Shown here: positions 17,951 through 26,641 of the stretch, one piece after another
How the letters are laid out: each line of letters opens with the position of its first letter
Position numbering within the stretch: position 1 is the stretch's first letter
Source: Tropicimonas sp. IMCC34043
GTDB taxonomy: Bacteria > Pseudomonadota > Alphaproteobacteria > Rhodobacterales > Rhodobacteraceae
NCBI RefSeq assembly: GCF_003390845.1
Contig: NZ_QMEK01000008.1
Coordinates: forward strand, 62,001 to 126,000
DNA length: 64,000 bases
Direction: 5' to 3'
Position numbers and translations under genes: made by a program
Notes under the pieces: model-generated
Told to the model about the DNA's origin: nothing
What the model saw: only the letters and a program-made list of their open reading frames with translations
The model's database searches: none

Positions 17951-17987
17951 GGTGTTTCTCCGTTGTGATGGGTCAAGGGAAGATGGG

Positions 17988-18755
17988 TCAAAGAACGGCG
18001 GCGCATTTGGCGAGAATGTCGAGGTAGCCTTCGGCATTCCAGGCAGAGCGCCCGATGAACAACCCGTCGATATGCGGGCAGGCGATCAGTTCCTCGCAGT
18101 TCTGCGGGTTCACCGAACCGCCATAAAGGCAGGGGATGCGGCGGCCGAGCACGTCTTCGGCCACGGCAATGATCTCGGCCTGGCGGGCATCGGCATAGTC
18201 CGAGCTGGCGGGAATGCCGCCCTCGCCGATCGCCCAGACCGGTTCATAGGCCAGAAGCACCGGCGCCGATTTCTGCGCGCCGGTCAGCTTGCCAAGCGCG
18301 CCGCGCACCTCGGTTTCCAGAACCTCCTGCGCCCGGCCTGCCTGACGCTGTTCCAGCGTCTCGCCGATGCAGATCAGCGGGATCAGCCCATGGCGCACCG
18401 CGGCCTCGGTCTTCAGCCCGACGGTCTCGTCGGTCTCGCCGAAATACGCGCGCCGTTCGGAATGGCCAAGCTCGACGATGTCGAGCCCGCAGTCGGTCAG
18501 CATCGGTGCCGAAACCTCGCCGGTCCAGGCGCCGGCGTCGGCCCAGTGCATGTTCTGCGCGCCGACCTTCAGCGAGGTCCCGGCGAGGATCTTCTTGACC
18601 TCGCGCACCGCGGTGAAGGGCGGGATCACAAAGCGCTGGATCCGCGCGTCGCGGTCCGCATCGGCCGCGGCCATCGCGCGGGCAAAGACCTCGGCCTCGG
18701 CCAGCGTCTTGTTCATCTTCCAGCTGGTGCCGATCCAGACCTGTGGGGCGTTCAT
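17988..18755 (-). CDS. Triose-phosphate isomerase-family protein, candidate L-erythrulose-1-phosphate isomerase (LerI/EryH-like)
   Basis: A 255-residue TIM barrel with complete catalytic set: Lys in TSWKMNKT, His in VELGHSERR and Glu in [10 protein letters not shown], plus the phosphate loop LYGGSVNP. The start TSWKMNKT differs from the usual GNWKMN/GNWKMHG of glycolytic enzymes and is the form seen in EryH/LerI. Its ATG at 18755 overlaps the DeoR stop. In the L-erythrulose route this enzyme converts L-erythrulose-1-phosphate to D-erythrulose-4-phosphate, the substrate of the RpiB-like enzyme encoded next. Housekeeping TpiA is less likely because of the operon. Confidence 0.8.
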   Translation of the reverse strand: MNAPQVWIGTSWKMNKTLAEAEVFARAMAAADADRDARIQRFVIPPFTAVREVKKILAGTSLKVGAQNMHWADAGAWTGEVSAPMLTDCGLDIVELGHSERRAYFGETDETVGLKTEAAVRHGLIPLICIGETLEQRQAGRAQEVLETEVRGALGKLTGAQKSAPVLLAYEPVWAIGEGGIPASSDYADARQAEIIAVAEDVLGRRIPCLYGGSVNPQNCEELIACPHIDGLFIGRSAWNAEGYLDILAKCAAVL

Positions 18756-19531
18756 GTCTCAGTCTCCTTGCCATGTGCCACCGTCAGGACCAGCCCGGCA
18801 TCCGCGACGGCGGTGCGGGCGGCCTCGGAGGGCGGCTTGTCGGTGATGATGCAGTCGAATTCGCCGAGATCGGCGAACTTGTGCAGGGCGGTGCGGTCGA
18901 ACCTCGTATGGTTGACCAGCAGACAGCGGCGCACGCCCGCGGCCATCATGGCCCGCTTGGCCCTGACCACGGCGTCGTCCATGTGAAACACCTCCAGCCC
19001 CGAAACCGCCGGGCTCGAGATGAAGGCGATGTCGGCGCGCAGGCGCGCCAGCGCATCTTCGGTCAGGCTGCCGAAGAAGGCGTTGAACTTGGTCGAATAG
19101 GTGCCGCCAAGCGCGATCAGCGTGATCCCCGGTTCCGGGCGCAGCGCATCCATGACGGCGGCATTGTTGGTGATCACCGTCAACGGCCGCTTTTCGGCCA
19201 GCCGCGCGCCGAGGAATGCCGCCATCGAGCCGTCGTTGATGACGACCGTCATGCCGGGATCGACCAGTTCCAGCGCGGCCTCGGCCATCGCGGCCTTGGC
19301 GCCGGTTTCCTGGCGTTCGCGATAGCGGAAGTCGCTTTCGAACTGGGTGCTCGATTCGATCGTCGCGCCGCCACGGATCTTGCGCAGCAGGCCCTCGCTT
19401 TCCAGCTCGTCGAGATCGCGGTGGATGGTCATGCGCGAGACGCCGAACCGCTGCGCCAGATCGTCCAGATTGACCTCTCCCCGGGTCATCAGAAGGTCCA
19501 TGACCGCCTGCTGTCGATCGTTGCGCTTCAC
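18752..19531 (-). CDS. DeoR-family transcriptional repressor
   Basis: A 259-residue DeoR/GlpR-type regulator. The N-terminal winged helix has RQQAVMDLLMTRGEVNLDDLAQ and FGVSRMTIHRDLDELES; the C-terminal sugar-phosphate-sensing domain follows (VINDGSMAAFLGARL, ITNNAAVMDAL). The chosen start is GTG at 19531, since GGGAGGAGATCTG sits correctly upstream and the frame beyond is a low-complexity GTGCC repeat. It is first in the operon with the two isomerases. Such regulators respond to phosphorylated sugars, here plausibly a tetrulose phosphate. Candidate AT-rich boxes lie at 19601-19627. Confidence 0.88.
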   Translation of the reverse strand: MKRNDRQQAVMDLLMTRGEVNLDDLAQRFGVSRMTIHRDLDELESEGLLRKIRGGATIESSTQFESDFRYRERQETGAKAAMAEAALELVDPGMTVVINDGSMAAFLGARLAEKRPLTVITNNAAVMDALRPEPGITLIALGGTYSTKFNAFFGSLTEDALARLRADIAFISSPAVSGLEVFHMDDAVVRAKRAMMAAGVRRCLLVNHTRFDRTALHKFADLGEFDCIITDKPPSEAARTAVADAGLVLTVAHGKETET

Positions 19532-19548
19532 CAGATCTCCTCCCGCTC

Positions 19549-19573
19549 GTGCCGTGCCGTGCCGTGCCGTGCC
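19549..19573. repeat. Tandem repeat of GTGCC (5 copies)
   Basis: Five exact copies of the pentamer GTGCC run from 19549 to 19573, followed by GCC. They lie in the 5' leader of the DeoR gene on the minus strand, just upstream of its ribosome-binding site. Copy-number change would alter the leader length but not the protein. Confidence 0.7.
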
Positions 19574-19600
19574 GCCACGCGCCGCACAGCACGCTTTCGC

Positions 19601-19627
19601 AACATATCTCATAACATATCTAACATA
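19601..19627. promoter_or_regulatory. AT-rich direct repeats, candidate DeoR boxes
   Basis: AACATATCT occurs at 19601-19609 and 19613-19621, and AACATA again at 19622-19627, in an otherwise GC-rich gap between the divergent DeoR and transketolase genes. DeoR regulators bind repeated AT-rich hexa- to nonamers, so this is the natural place for autoregulation and for control of the transketolase-transaldolase pair. Confidence 0.5.
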
Positions 19628-19706
19628 ACAAGTGGGATTTTGTGATTTTGTATTGTGATCTTTCGCCCGCAGGTGTATTCGCATCCTCAACCAAGGAGGA
19701 CAGCAG

Positions 19707-21728
19707 ATGCCAAAAGATTCGCCCGAAACGGTCGACCCGCAGGACAAGGCGCGCCTGCATCCCGAGAACTTCGCACTTGCCAACTGCATTCGCGCGCTGT
19801 CGATCGACGCGGTCGAGGCGGCGAATTCGGGCCACCCCGGCGCGCCGATGGGCATGGCCGATGCCGCCACGGTGCTGTTTCGCAACCACCTGAAGTTCGA
19901 CGCCGCCGACCCCGACTGGCCCGACCGCGACCGGCTGGTGCTGTCGAACGGCCATGCCTCGATGATGCTGTATGCGCTGCTGCATCTGACCGGCTACGAG
20001 GACATGACGATCGAGCAGATCCGCAATTTCCGCCAGCTTGGCGCGATCACTGCGGGACATCCCGAATACGGTCATGCCAAGGGGATCGAGACCACAACCG
20101 GCCCGCTGGGCCAGGGCCTTGCCGGCGCCGTCGGCATGGCGATTGCCGAACGCCGGCTGGCCGCCGAATTCGGCCGCGATCTGGTCGATCACCACACCTA
20201 TGTCTTCCTCGGCGACGGCTGCCTGCAGGAAGGCATCGGGCAAGAGGCAATCTCGCTCGCCGGTCATCTGGGGCTTGGCAAGCTGATCGTGCTCTATGAC
20301 GACAACCAGATCACCATCGACGGGCCAACCTCGGTCTCGTTCTCGGACGACGTGCCGGCGCGGCTGACCGCCTGCGGCTGGCATGTGCAAAGCTGCGATG
20401 GCCACGACGCCAATGCGCTCGACGCTGCGATCACGGCCGCGCGGGAGGCGACCGACAAGCCCTCGCTGATCGCCATGAAGACGGTGATCGGCTTTGGCGC
20501 GCCGCTGAAGGGCGGCACCGCAGGCTGCCACGGATCGCCGCTTGGCGCGGACGAGGCGCGGGCGGCAAAGCAGGCGCTTGGCTGGACCTCGCCTCCCTTC
20601 GTGATCCCGCGCGATCTGGCGCAGCAATGGCGCGAGATCGGCGCCCGCGGCCGTCAGGCCCGGCTCGACTGGGAGGGCCGGCTTGGCCACGCCGTCGCCG
20701 GCCGCCGCGCCGAGTTTGTCCGCCGGATCGCCGGGGATCTGCCCGCCGCCTTTGAAACCGCGGTCAAGGACGCCCGCGCGGCGCTGTTTGCCGAACCGCA
20801 AAAGATCGCGACCCGCAAGGCCAGCCAGAACGCGCTGGCAGCCCTTGCGCCAGCGCTGCCCGAACTCATCGGCGGCTCGGCCGACCTGACCGGATCGAAC
20901 CTGACCCGGGTGCCCGCGGTCGACAGCCAGTTCACGCGCGACGCCGCCGGTCGATACGTCGGCTATGGCGTGCGCGAGTTCGCGATGGCTGCGGCAATGA
21001 ATGGCATGGCGACTCATGGCGGACTTATCCCCTATGGCGGCACATTCCTGGTGTTCTCGGACTATGCCCGCAACGCCATCCGTTTGTCGGCGCTGATGGG
21101 GGTTGGCACGATCTATGTCATGACCCACGATTCCATCGGCCTTGGCGAAGACGGGCCGACCCACCAGCCGGTCGAACATCTCGCCTCGCTGCGTGCGATC
21201 CCGAACCTTCTGGTGTTCCGTCCCGCCGACGCGGTCGAGACGCTGGAATGCTGGGACATCGCGATCCGGTCGCGGCACCGGCCCTCGCTTCTGGCGCTGT
21301 CGCGTCAGGGCGTGCCGCAATTGCGACGCGAGGCGGGGGACGAGAACCTGTCGGCGCGCGGCGGTTACGTCATCCGGCAGTTCGGCACGTCCCGGGATCT
21401 GACCATCCTGGCCACCGGCACCGAGGTCAGCCTTGCCGTCGAGGCCGCCGAGGAGCTGGCGGCCGGCGGGATGGGCGTCGCCGTGGTCTCGATGCCAAGC
21501 TGGGAGCTGTTCGAAGAGCAGGACCCCGCCTGGCGCGCCGAGGTCCTGGGCGATGCCCCGCGCCTTGCCGTCGAGGCGGCTGGCAAATTCGGCTGGACCC
21601 GCTATGTCGCAAGCGAGGCCGATGTGATCGGCATGGATGGCTTCGGCGCCTCGGGTCCGGCAGAAGAGCTGTATCAGAAATTCGGCATCACCCGCGATGC
21701 GATCGTCGCCCGGGCGAAGGCCCTCTAG
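19707..21728 (+). CDS. tkt: Transketolase
   Basis: A full-length 673-residue transketolase. Thiamine-diphosphate motif [10 protein letters not shown] with DDNQITIDG, the substrate His in [15 protein letters not shown] and TGPLGQGLA, and in the C-terminal half [16 protein letters not shown] and the Glu of [13 protein letters not shown] are all present. It moves two-carbon units between ketose and aldose phosphates; with erythrose-4-phosphate as acceptor it would finish the tetrose route of the adjacent genes. The start is the ATG at 19707, after AAGGAGG. Transaldolase follows directly. Confidence 0.95.
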   Translation: MPKDSPETVDPQDKARLHPENFALANCIRALSIDAVEAANSGHPGAPMGMADAATVLFRNHLKFDAADPDWPDRDRLVLSNGHASMMLYALLHLTGYEDMTIEQIRNFRQLGAITAGHPEYGHAKGIETTTGPLGQGLAGAVGMAIAERRLAAEFGRDLVDHHTYVFLGDGCLQEGIGQEAISLAGHLGLGKLIVLYDDNQITIDGPTSVSFSDDVPARLTACGWHVQSCDGHDANALDAAITAAREATDKPSLIAMKTVIGFGAPLKGGTAGCHGSPLGADEARAAKQALGWTSPPFVIPRDLAQQWREIGARGRQARLDWEGRLGHAVAGRRAEFVRRIAGDLPAAFETAVKDARAALFAEPQKIATRKASQNALAALAPALPELIGGSADLTGSNLTRVPAVDSQFTRDAAGRYVGYGVREFAMAAAMNGMATHGGLIPYGGTFLVFSDYARNAIRLSALMGVGTIYVMTHDSIGLGEDGPTHQPVEHLASLRAIPNLLVFRPADAVETLECWDIAIRSRHRPSLLALSRQGVPQLRREAGDENLSARGGYVIRQFGTSRDLTILATGTEVSLAVEAAEELAAGGMGVAVVSMPSWELFEEQDPAWRAEVLGDAPRLAVEAAGKFGWTRYVASEADVIGMDGFGASGPAEELYQKFGITRDAIVARAKAL

Positions 21729-21750
21729 GGAAAAGAGAAGGAGACAGAAC

Positions 21751-22404
21751 ATGAAATTCTTCGTCGACACCGCGATCATCGAAGAGATCAAGGAACTGAA
21801 CGACTATGGCCTGCTCGACGGGGTGACAACCAACCCGTCGCTGATCGCCAAGTCCGGGCGCGACTTCAAGGAGGTGATCGCCGAGATCTGCGGCGTCGTC
21901 ACCGGCCCCGTGTCGGCCGAGGTCGCCTCGATGGAATATGACGGCATGGTTGCCGAGGGCGACCACCTGTCGAAGATCGCCGACAACGTGGTGATCAAGC
22001 TGCCGCTGACGCTCGACGGGCTGAAGGCGTGCCGCTATTTCACCGCCAAGGGCATCAAGACCAACGTCACGCTCTGCTTCTCGCCCAACCAGGCGCTGCT
22101 GGCCGCGAAGGCCGGCGCCACGTTCATCTCGCCCTTCGTCGGGCGGCTGGACGACCTGAGCCTCGACGGCATGGAGCTGATCCGCGAGATCCGCATGATC
22201 TATGACAACTACGACTTCCAGACCGAGATCCTTGCCGCCTCGGTGCGCTCGGCCAACCACGTCAAGGAAGCAGCCCTCGCCGGCGCCGATGTCGCCACCG
22301 TCCCGGCGGGCGTCATCAAGGGGCTGGTCAAGCACGCTCTGACCGACAAGGGTCTGGAACAGTTCGCCAAGGATTGGGCGGCAACCGGACAGTCGATCCT
22401 GTAA
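21751..22404 (+). CDS. tal: Transaldolase (short, Tal/FSA-type)
   Basis: A 217-residue protein of the compact transaldolase/fructose-6-phosphate aldolase class. [14 protein letters not shown] and the Schiff-base Lys in VVIKLPLT are present, as are [19 protein letters not shown] and [12 protein letters not shown] at 21751 has AGAAGGAG upstream; 22 bases separate it from tkt, so they are cotranscribed. It would use erythrose-4-phosphate with fructose-6-phosphate, connecting tetrose catabolism to the pentose phosphate pathway. Confidence 0.93.
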   Translation: MKFFVDTAIIEEIKELNDYGLLDGVTTNPSLIAKSGRDFKEVIAEICGVVTGPVSAEVASMEYDGMVAEGDHLSKIADNVVIKLPLTLDGLKACRYFTAKGIKTNVTLCFSPNQALLAAKAGATFISPFVGRLDDLSLDGMELIREIRMIYDNYDFQTEILAASVRSANHVKEAALAGADVATVPAGVIKGLVKHALTDKGLEQFAKDWAATGQSIL

Positions 22405-22436
22405 GAAGGTCCGCTATCGCGGATCCGACATCGGAT

Positions 22437-22461
22437 GGGGGCGCCTGCGGGCGCCCCTTTT
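22437..22461 (+). terminator. Strong rho-independent terminator after transaldolase
   Basis: GGGGCGCC and GGCGCCCC form an 8-bp GC stem with a TGCG loop, followed directly by TTTT, 33 bases past the tal stop. Confidence 0.88.
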
Positions 22462-22472
22462 CACTGTGCCGC

Positions 22473-22862
22473 TCAGCCCAGTCGCACACCGTCCTCGCGG
22501 GCGAGTTTTGCGTCGAAGGTCACCAGATCGCCCCCTGCGGCCGCGGCCGCCAGCCGGATCATCTGGTCGGAAAACCCCGCGCCGCCCCGCGCATAGCGCG
22601 ACAGCGCCAGGCCGACCCGATCGGCGGCCTCGACCGAGATTTCGGGAGCCTCGAGAAAGCCCATGAGGGCGCGCGCAATCTCCTCGCGGCCAAGCCCATA
22701 GGCGCGTTCCAGCACCCAGACCAGTTCGACAATCACCTCGCGACAGATAAACCCCGGCGCCTCGGCGCTGAGCCCGCGCAGCAGCGCGTCGGCCGTGGCC
22801 CATTGACCGGGATCGTCGCGGGTCAGGAAGCGGACCAGAACATTGGTATCGAGGCCGATCAC
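22473..22862 (-). CDS. vapC: VapC-like PIN-domain toxin ribonuclease
   Basis: A 129-residue PIN domain. IGLDTNVLVRF carries the first acidic residue, EVIVELVWVLER the conserved Glu, and FSDQMIRLAAA and VTFDAKLA the C-terminal acidic residues of the Mg-dependent nuclease centre. Translation starts at GTG 22862, immediately after the TAG stop of the antitoxin gene. VapC toxins cleave RNA when freed from the antitoxin. Confidence 0.82.
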   Translation of the reverse strand: MIGLDTNVLVRFLTRDDPGQWATADALLRGLSAEAPGFICREVIVELVWVLERAYGLGREEIARALMGFLEAPEISVEAADRVGLALSRYARGGAGFSDQMIRLAAAAAGGDLVTFDAKLAREDGVRLG

Positions 22863-23105
22863 CTAGCGATCGTCCCCGGCACCCTGCGCAATCGCCGCCT
22901 CCATGTCCTCGAGGCTGACGGCCGGCTGACCGTCCCGGTGCAGCGCGCCGCTGAGGCTGCTGACCGCCCGCGGCTTCAGGATCCGCACCTCGCCATCGTC
23001 GAGCAGAAGATAGCGGATGCGATCCCCGGCCTTCAGCCCCAGCGCCTCGCGGACCTGCCGTGGCAGCGTGGTCTGTCCCTTGATGGTAACAGTCGATTCC
23101 TGCAT
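22863..23105 (-). CDS. vapB: AbrB/VapB-type antitoxin
   Basis: An 80-residue protein with an AbrB/SpoVT swapped-hairpin DNA-binding domain (STVTIKGQTTLPRQVREALGL, DRIRYLLLDDGEVRI) and a C-terminal tail (SLEDMEAAIAQGA) suited to wrapping VapC. ATG at 23105 is preferred over an ATG 33 bases earlier because GGAG lies eight bases upstream. Its stop abuts the toxin start. Antitoxin-toxin complexes of this class usually repress their own promoter. Confidence 0.82.
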   Translation of the reverse strand: MQESTVTIKGQTTLPRQVREALGLKAGDRIRYLLLDDGEVRILKPRAVSSLSGALHRDGQPAVSLEDMEAAIAQGAGDDR

Positions 23106-23133
23106 GGACGGGTCTCCAAGGAATATTTTCGGA

Positions 23134-23161
23134 TGCATTACATATGAACGTTTTGCATTAC
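23134..23161. promoter_or_regulatory. TGCATTAC direct repeats upstream of the vapBC-like operon
   Basis: TGCATTAC occurs at 23134-23141 and 23154-23161, exactly 20 bases apart (about two helical turns), in the short AT-rich gap between vapB and chrR. This is a plausible autoregulatory operator, overlapping the expected promoter. Confidence 0.4.
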
Positions 23162-23176
23162 CGATACAAGACCCGG

Positions 23177-23824
23177 TCAGATCCGGAAGACGGGCTGCAG
23201 CAGCCGCGGCAGAAAGCGGCGGAACCGCAGCGGCGCGTCGGTTGCGGCAAGGCAGATGCAGGGCGCCCCGGTCCCCGCGACCGGGCTGTGTTCCAGCGTC
23301 CCATCGGCCACCTCGACATCGCCGACGTTGAACGCGCCGGTTTCGTCGTGAAAGCTGCCCTGCAGCACCATGGTCAGTTCCAGACCGTTGTGGGAGTGAT
23401 CGGGCACCGCCTCGCCCGGCGGGATGAAAAGCAGGCGCACCGAGCCCTCGCGGTCGCTGTTCAGGATCGTCTGGCGAATGCCGGCGCCAAGCGGGCGCCA
23501 GCGCGGCGGACGGCCGTCGAGCGCCTGCATCACCGGCGCAGGAAAGATCCCCGAGCGCACAAACACCGGCTCGGCCGGGGCCGGATCGTCAAGCTCGGCC
23601 ATGACCGCGGCCAGCAGCGCAGTGTCGCGGCCGTCTGTGGCCGTATCGGGGGCGAGGGCCTCGAGAATTGCGCCCCCCGCCATCTCTTCGGTTTCGAGCC
23701 GCGCGCGGCATTCGTCACAGACCGAGATATGCGCGGCAACGACAAGCGAAAATCCCTGCGGCAGGCCGCCGACGGCATAGGCCCGGATCAGATGCTCGGG
23801 AATATGATGGATCATGGGGCTCAT
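23177..23824 (-). CDS. chrR: ChrR-type zinc anti-sigma factor with cupin domain
   Basis: A 215-residue anti-sigma factor. The N-terminal part has the zinc motif of the ZAS family (His early, then AAHISVCDECRARLE giving His-x3-Cys-x2-Cys). The C-terminal cupin holds HSHNGLELTMVLQG with two His and a Glu. Its ATG at 23824 overlaps the rpoE stop, so the pair is translationally coupled. In Rhodobacter, ChrR holds RpoE inactive until singlet oxygen or organic peroxides release it; the cupin domain is needed for sensing. A GNAT/other alternative is excluded by the motifs. Confidence 0.93.
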   Translation of the reverse strand: MSPMIHHIPEHLIRAYAVGGLPQGFSLVVAAHISVCDECRARLETEEMAGGAILEALAPDTATDGRDTALLAAVMAELDDPAPAEPVFVRSGIFPAPVMQALDGRPPRWRPLGAGIRQTILNSDREGSVRLLFIPPGEAVPDHSHNGLELTMVLQGSFHDETGAFNVGDVEVADGTLEHSPVAGTGAPCICLAATDAPLRFRRFLPRLLQPVFRI

Positions 23825-24387
23825 TCGGTTCGCAGGTCTTTCAGTTCGTGTCTCAGCTTGTCGAGTCCAAGGCGGATCCGGGACTTGATGGTGCCAAGCG
23901 GCAGACCCGAAATCTCGCTGATCTCGGTATGGCTCAGCTCGCCCATGTAGGCCTGTTCGATCACGGCGCGCTGGTCGGGCCGAAGCCTGCCTATCGCCTC
24001 TCGCAGGCGGCGCGATTCCTGATCGAGTGCAAGCCCGCCCGCAGCATCGGGTTCGGCAGTGTTTTCGATGTAAAGCTCTTCTGGTACGGGCCGGGCGTCC
24101 TTTCGGATCACATCGATGTGCCGATTTCGCGCGATCCGGTAGATCCAGGCCGAGGCCGAGGCGCGCGCCGGATCGAACTGCGCCGACTTGCGCCAGACCC
24201 GCAGCATCACGTCCTGGATGATGTCGTCGGCCGCCGTCCCGAACCGGCCGGAGCGGGCCAGCATCGTGCGGATCCGCGGGGCATAGAATTCGAACAGCCG
24301 GGCAAAGGCGTCGCGGTCGCGATTGTCCCGCACGGCAATCAGCCACGCTGTCTGCTCGCACAACCGGCTTTCGGCGTCGTTGTCCAT
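23821..24387 (-). CDS. rpoE: RNA polymerase sigma factor RpoE (ECF11, singlet-oxygen response)
   Basis: A 188-residue ECF sigma factor. Region 2 (FARLFEFYAPRIRTML, DIIQDVMLRVWRK, WIYRIARNRHID) and region 4 (LSHTEISEISGLPLGTIKSRIR) are intact. The ATG at 24387 (MDNDAESRL) gives the usual length; longer starts run into the promoter. It is cotranscribed with the ChrR anti-sigma and probably controls itself and the divergent lipid operon through the two TGATCC-N18 promoters between them. The family drives the response to singlet oxygen in photosynthetic and related alphaproteobacteria. Confidence 0.93.
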   Translation of the reverse strand: MDNDAESRLCEQTAWLIAVRDNRDRDAFARLFEFYAPRIRTMLARSGRFGTAADDIIQDVMLRVWRKSAQFDPARASASAWIYRIARNRHIDVIRKDARPVPEELYIENTAEPDAAGGLALDQESRRLREAIGRLRPDQRAVIEQAYMGELSHTEISEISGLPLGTIKSRIRLGLDKLRHELKDLRTE

Positions 24388-24482
24388 TCTGTGCTCGCTC
24401 GGCCCGTCCCGCCCCTTCGACGCCCCGGTGGAACCTCGTGGCGGCATTGCGCTCAGGATATCGTCGGCCAACAGCATAGAAT

Positions 24483-24512
24483 TTCGTACGCCGCCGGAAC
24501 AGTCACGGATCA
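24483..24512 (-). promoter_or_regulatory. Sigma-E-type promoter of rpoE-chrR
   Basis: Reading the minus strand, TGATCC (24512-24507), an 18-base spacer and TACGAA (24488-24483) match the Rhodobacter RpoE promoter form (TGATCC, 18-base spacing, TAAGAA-like -10) with one mismatch in the -10. Implies autoregulation. Confidence 0.65.
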
Positions 24513-24534
24513 CTCGCGGCGTCAGATTTATTTC

Positions 24535-24564
24535 TGATCCGGCCGCGGCGGGCGCACGTAAACC
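24535..24564 (+). promoter_or_regulatory. Sigma-E-type promoter of the lipid-modification operon
   Basis: TGATCC (24535-24540), an 18-base spacer and TAAACC (24559-24564). The -35 is exact and the spacing identical to the divergent rpoE promoter; the -10 matches TAAGAA at four of six positions. It lies 24 bases before the GTG start at 24588. Confidence 0.7.
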
Positions 24565-24587
24565 ATTTATAATTCGGAGGGTTGGCA

Positions 24588-25889
24588 GTGCCATTCGACC
24601 AGAACATCAGGTTTCGTCCCCGTATCGCCGTTGTTGGCGGCGGCATCAGCGGCCTTTCCACCGCGTTCGATCTTTCGGCCGATGCCGATGTGACGCTTTT
24701 CGAGGCGGAGGCGCGCCTTGGCGGGCATGCGCGCACGGTGATGGCCGGGCGCGATGGCGCGCAGCCCGTGGACACCGGCTTCATCGTGTTCAATTTCGCC
24801 AATTATCCGCATCTCACGCAGCTGTTTCGCGACCTCGACGTCCCGATCGAGAAAAGCTGCATGAGCTTTGGCGCCACCATCGACGGCGGGCGGCTGGAAT
24901 ACGGGCTGCAGTCGCTGAAGGCGCTGTTCGCCCAGCAGCGCAACCTCGGCGATCCGCGGTTCTGGGCCATGCTGCGCGACATCGCGCGGTTCAACGCGCG
25001 CGCCGAGCAGGCGGTTCTGATCGAGGATATCTCGGTCGGAGAGCTGGTTGACCGGCTCAAGCTTGGTGCGTGGTTCCGCAACTATTACCTGCTGCCGATC
25101 TGCGGCGCGATCTGGTCCACCCCCGCGGACGAGATCCACGCCTTTCCGGCACGGCCGCTGGTGCGGTTCTTCCGCAACCATGCGCTGATGAGCGCGACCG
25201 GACAGCACCAGTGGTGGACGGTCACGGGCGGCAGCCGCGAATATGTGCGCCGTCTGGAAACGGTGCTGCGCGAACGCGGCGCCGCCCTGCGCACCGGCAC
25301 CCCGGTTCAGGCGATCGAGCGCCGCGACGGGCAAGTCATCGTCAAAACCGCCAACGGGCCCGAACCTGCCTTCGATCACATCGTCTTCGCCACCCATCCC
25401 GACCAGACGCTGCGGATGCTCGACATGCCGTCGCGGGGCGAGCAGGCGGCGTTGTCGGCGATCCGCTATCAGGACAACCACACCTTCCTGCACCGCGATG
25501 CCCGGCAGATGCCGCGGCGGCGCGATTGCTGGTCGGCCTGGGTCTATCAGGCCGATACCCGTCAGGGCCGCAAGGGCGTTGGCGTGACCTACTGGATGAA
25601 CCGGCTGCAGAACATCCCCGAACAGGACCCGCTGTTCGTGACGCTGAACCCCGCGCGGCCGATTGCCGAGGATCTGATCTATGACGAGGTGGTGTTCCGC
25701 CATCCGGTGTTCGACCGCGCCGCGATGGCCGCGCAGGATGACATCGCGGCCCTGCAGGGACAGCGCAACACATGGTTTGCCGGGGCCTGGGCGCGGCACG
25801 GGTTCCACGAGGACGGCATCGCCTCGGCCCGGCGGGTCACCCGCGCGCTGACACGGCTTTATGCGCCGCGCCGCCAGGTGGCGGCATGA
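24588..25889 (+). CDS. FAD-dependent amine oxidase-like protein of the RpoE lipid operon
   Basis: A 433-residue flavoprotein with the dinucleotide motif VVGGGISGLSTA near residue 14 and ARLGGHARTV, as in flavin amine oxidase/desaturase proteins. GTG at 24588 is chosen because CGGAGG ends seven bases before it; a TTG at 24582 is too close. It is first of six genes joined by overlaps. The order amine oxidase-DUF1365-cyclopropane synthase-like-MFS-DUF3833-SDR matches the RpoE-controlled operon known from Rhodobacter sphaeroides, where members are needed to convert unsaturated fatty acids to furan fatty acids under singlet oxygen stress. The individual reaction is not certain. Confidence 0.85.
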   Translation: MPFDQNIRFRPRIAVVGGGISGLSTAFDLSADADVTLFEAEARLGGHARTVMAGRDGAQPVDTGFIVFNFANYPHLTQLFRDLDVPIEKSCMSFGATIDGGRLEYGLQSLKALFAQQRNLGDPRFWAMLRDIARFNARAEQAVLIEDISVGELVDRLKLGAWFRNYYLLPICGAIWSTPADEIHAFPARPLVRFFRNHALMSATGQHQWWTVTGGSREYVRRLETVLRERGAALRTGTPVQAIERRDGQVIVKTANGPEPAFDHIVFATHPDQTLRMLDMPSRGEQAALSAIRYQDNHTFLHRDARQMPRRRDCWSAWVYQADTRQGRKGVGVTYWMNRLQNIPEQDPLFVTLNPARPIAEDLIYDEVVFRHPVFDRAAMAAQDDIAALQGQRNTWFAGAWARHGFHEDGIASARRVTRALTRLYAPRRQVAA

Positions 25890-26641
25890 GCGCCCCGGGC
25901 CACCTGATCGGCAACACGACCCATGTCCGCCAGGGCGCGCAGCGCCACAGCTTTTCCCATGCGGTCGATTATGTGCTGATCGACCCCGAGGAACGCCAGG
26001 GCCCGCGGCTGTTCTCGCGCAACCGGCGCAACCTGCTGGCGGTGTTCGACCGCGACCACGGCGGGCCGCCCAGGGGCGGGCGCGGGGCAGACTGGGCCTG
26101 GGAGGTGCTGTCGGCCGCGGGGCTGCAGCGCGGAGCCGACAGCCGCCTGATGCTGCTGACCCAGCCGCGGTTTCTGGGATACGTGTTCAACCCGGTCAGC
26201 TTCTGGCTGCGGTTCGAGGGGGACGCGCTGATCGCCGTCATTGCCGAGGTCAACAACACCTTCGGCGACAGGCATTGCTACCTGTGTGCGCTGCCCGAAT
26301 TCGCCGCGATCACGCCGGGCGACCGGATCGTTGCGCACAAGGTCTTTCACGTCTCGCCGTTTCAGGAAATCGCCGGGGATTATACCTTCAGCTTTGCCTT
26401 TCCCGACAACCGCGTCGCGATCCGCATCGATCTGACGAACGGACCGGAAACCCTGATCGCGACGCTGAGCGGGCGCATCGTGCCGCTGACCGAACGCTCG
26501 GTCCTTGGCGCGCTGGTTCGCCGGCCCTTCGGCGCGGCCCGCACCATTGCGCTGATCTACTGGCAGGCGCTGCGCCTGAAACTGAAGGGCGCCCGATACC
26601 GCACCCGGCCCGAACCGCCAATCGAAGAGATCACCCGATGA
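25886..26641 (+). CDS. DUF1365 family protein
   Basis: A 251-residue DUF1365 protein: HVRQGAQRHSFSHAVDYVLID at the start, FLGYVFNPVSFW and HKVFHVSPFQEI are family blocks. It starts at ATG 25886 inside the stop of the preceding gene (ATGA) and ends with the same type of overlap. DUF1365 genes nearly always sit between the flavin amine oxidase and the cyclopropane synthase-like gene, so a shared role in fatty-acyl modification is inferred; the biochemical function is not established from sequence. Confidence 0.85.
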   Translation: MSAPGHLIGNTTHVRQGAQRHSFSHAVDYVLIDPEERQGPRLFSRNRRNLLAVFDRDHGGPPRGGRGADWAWEVLSAAGLQRGADSRLMLLTQPRFLGYVFNPVSFWLRFEGDALIAVIAEVNNTFGDRHCYLCALPEFAAITPGDRIVAHKVFHVSPFQEIAGDYTFSFAFPDNRVAIRIDLTNGPETLIATLSGRIVPLTERSVLGALVRRPFGAARTIALIYWQALRLKLKGARYRTRPEPPIEEITR

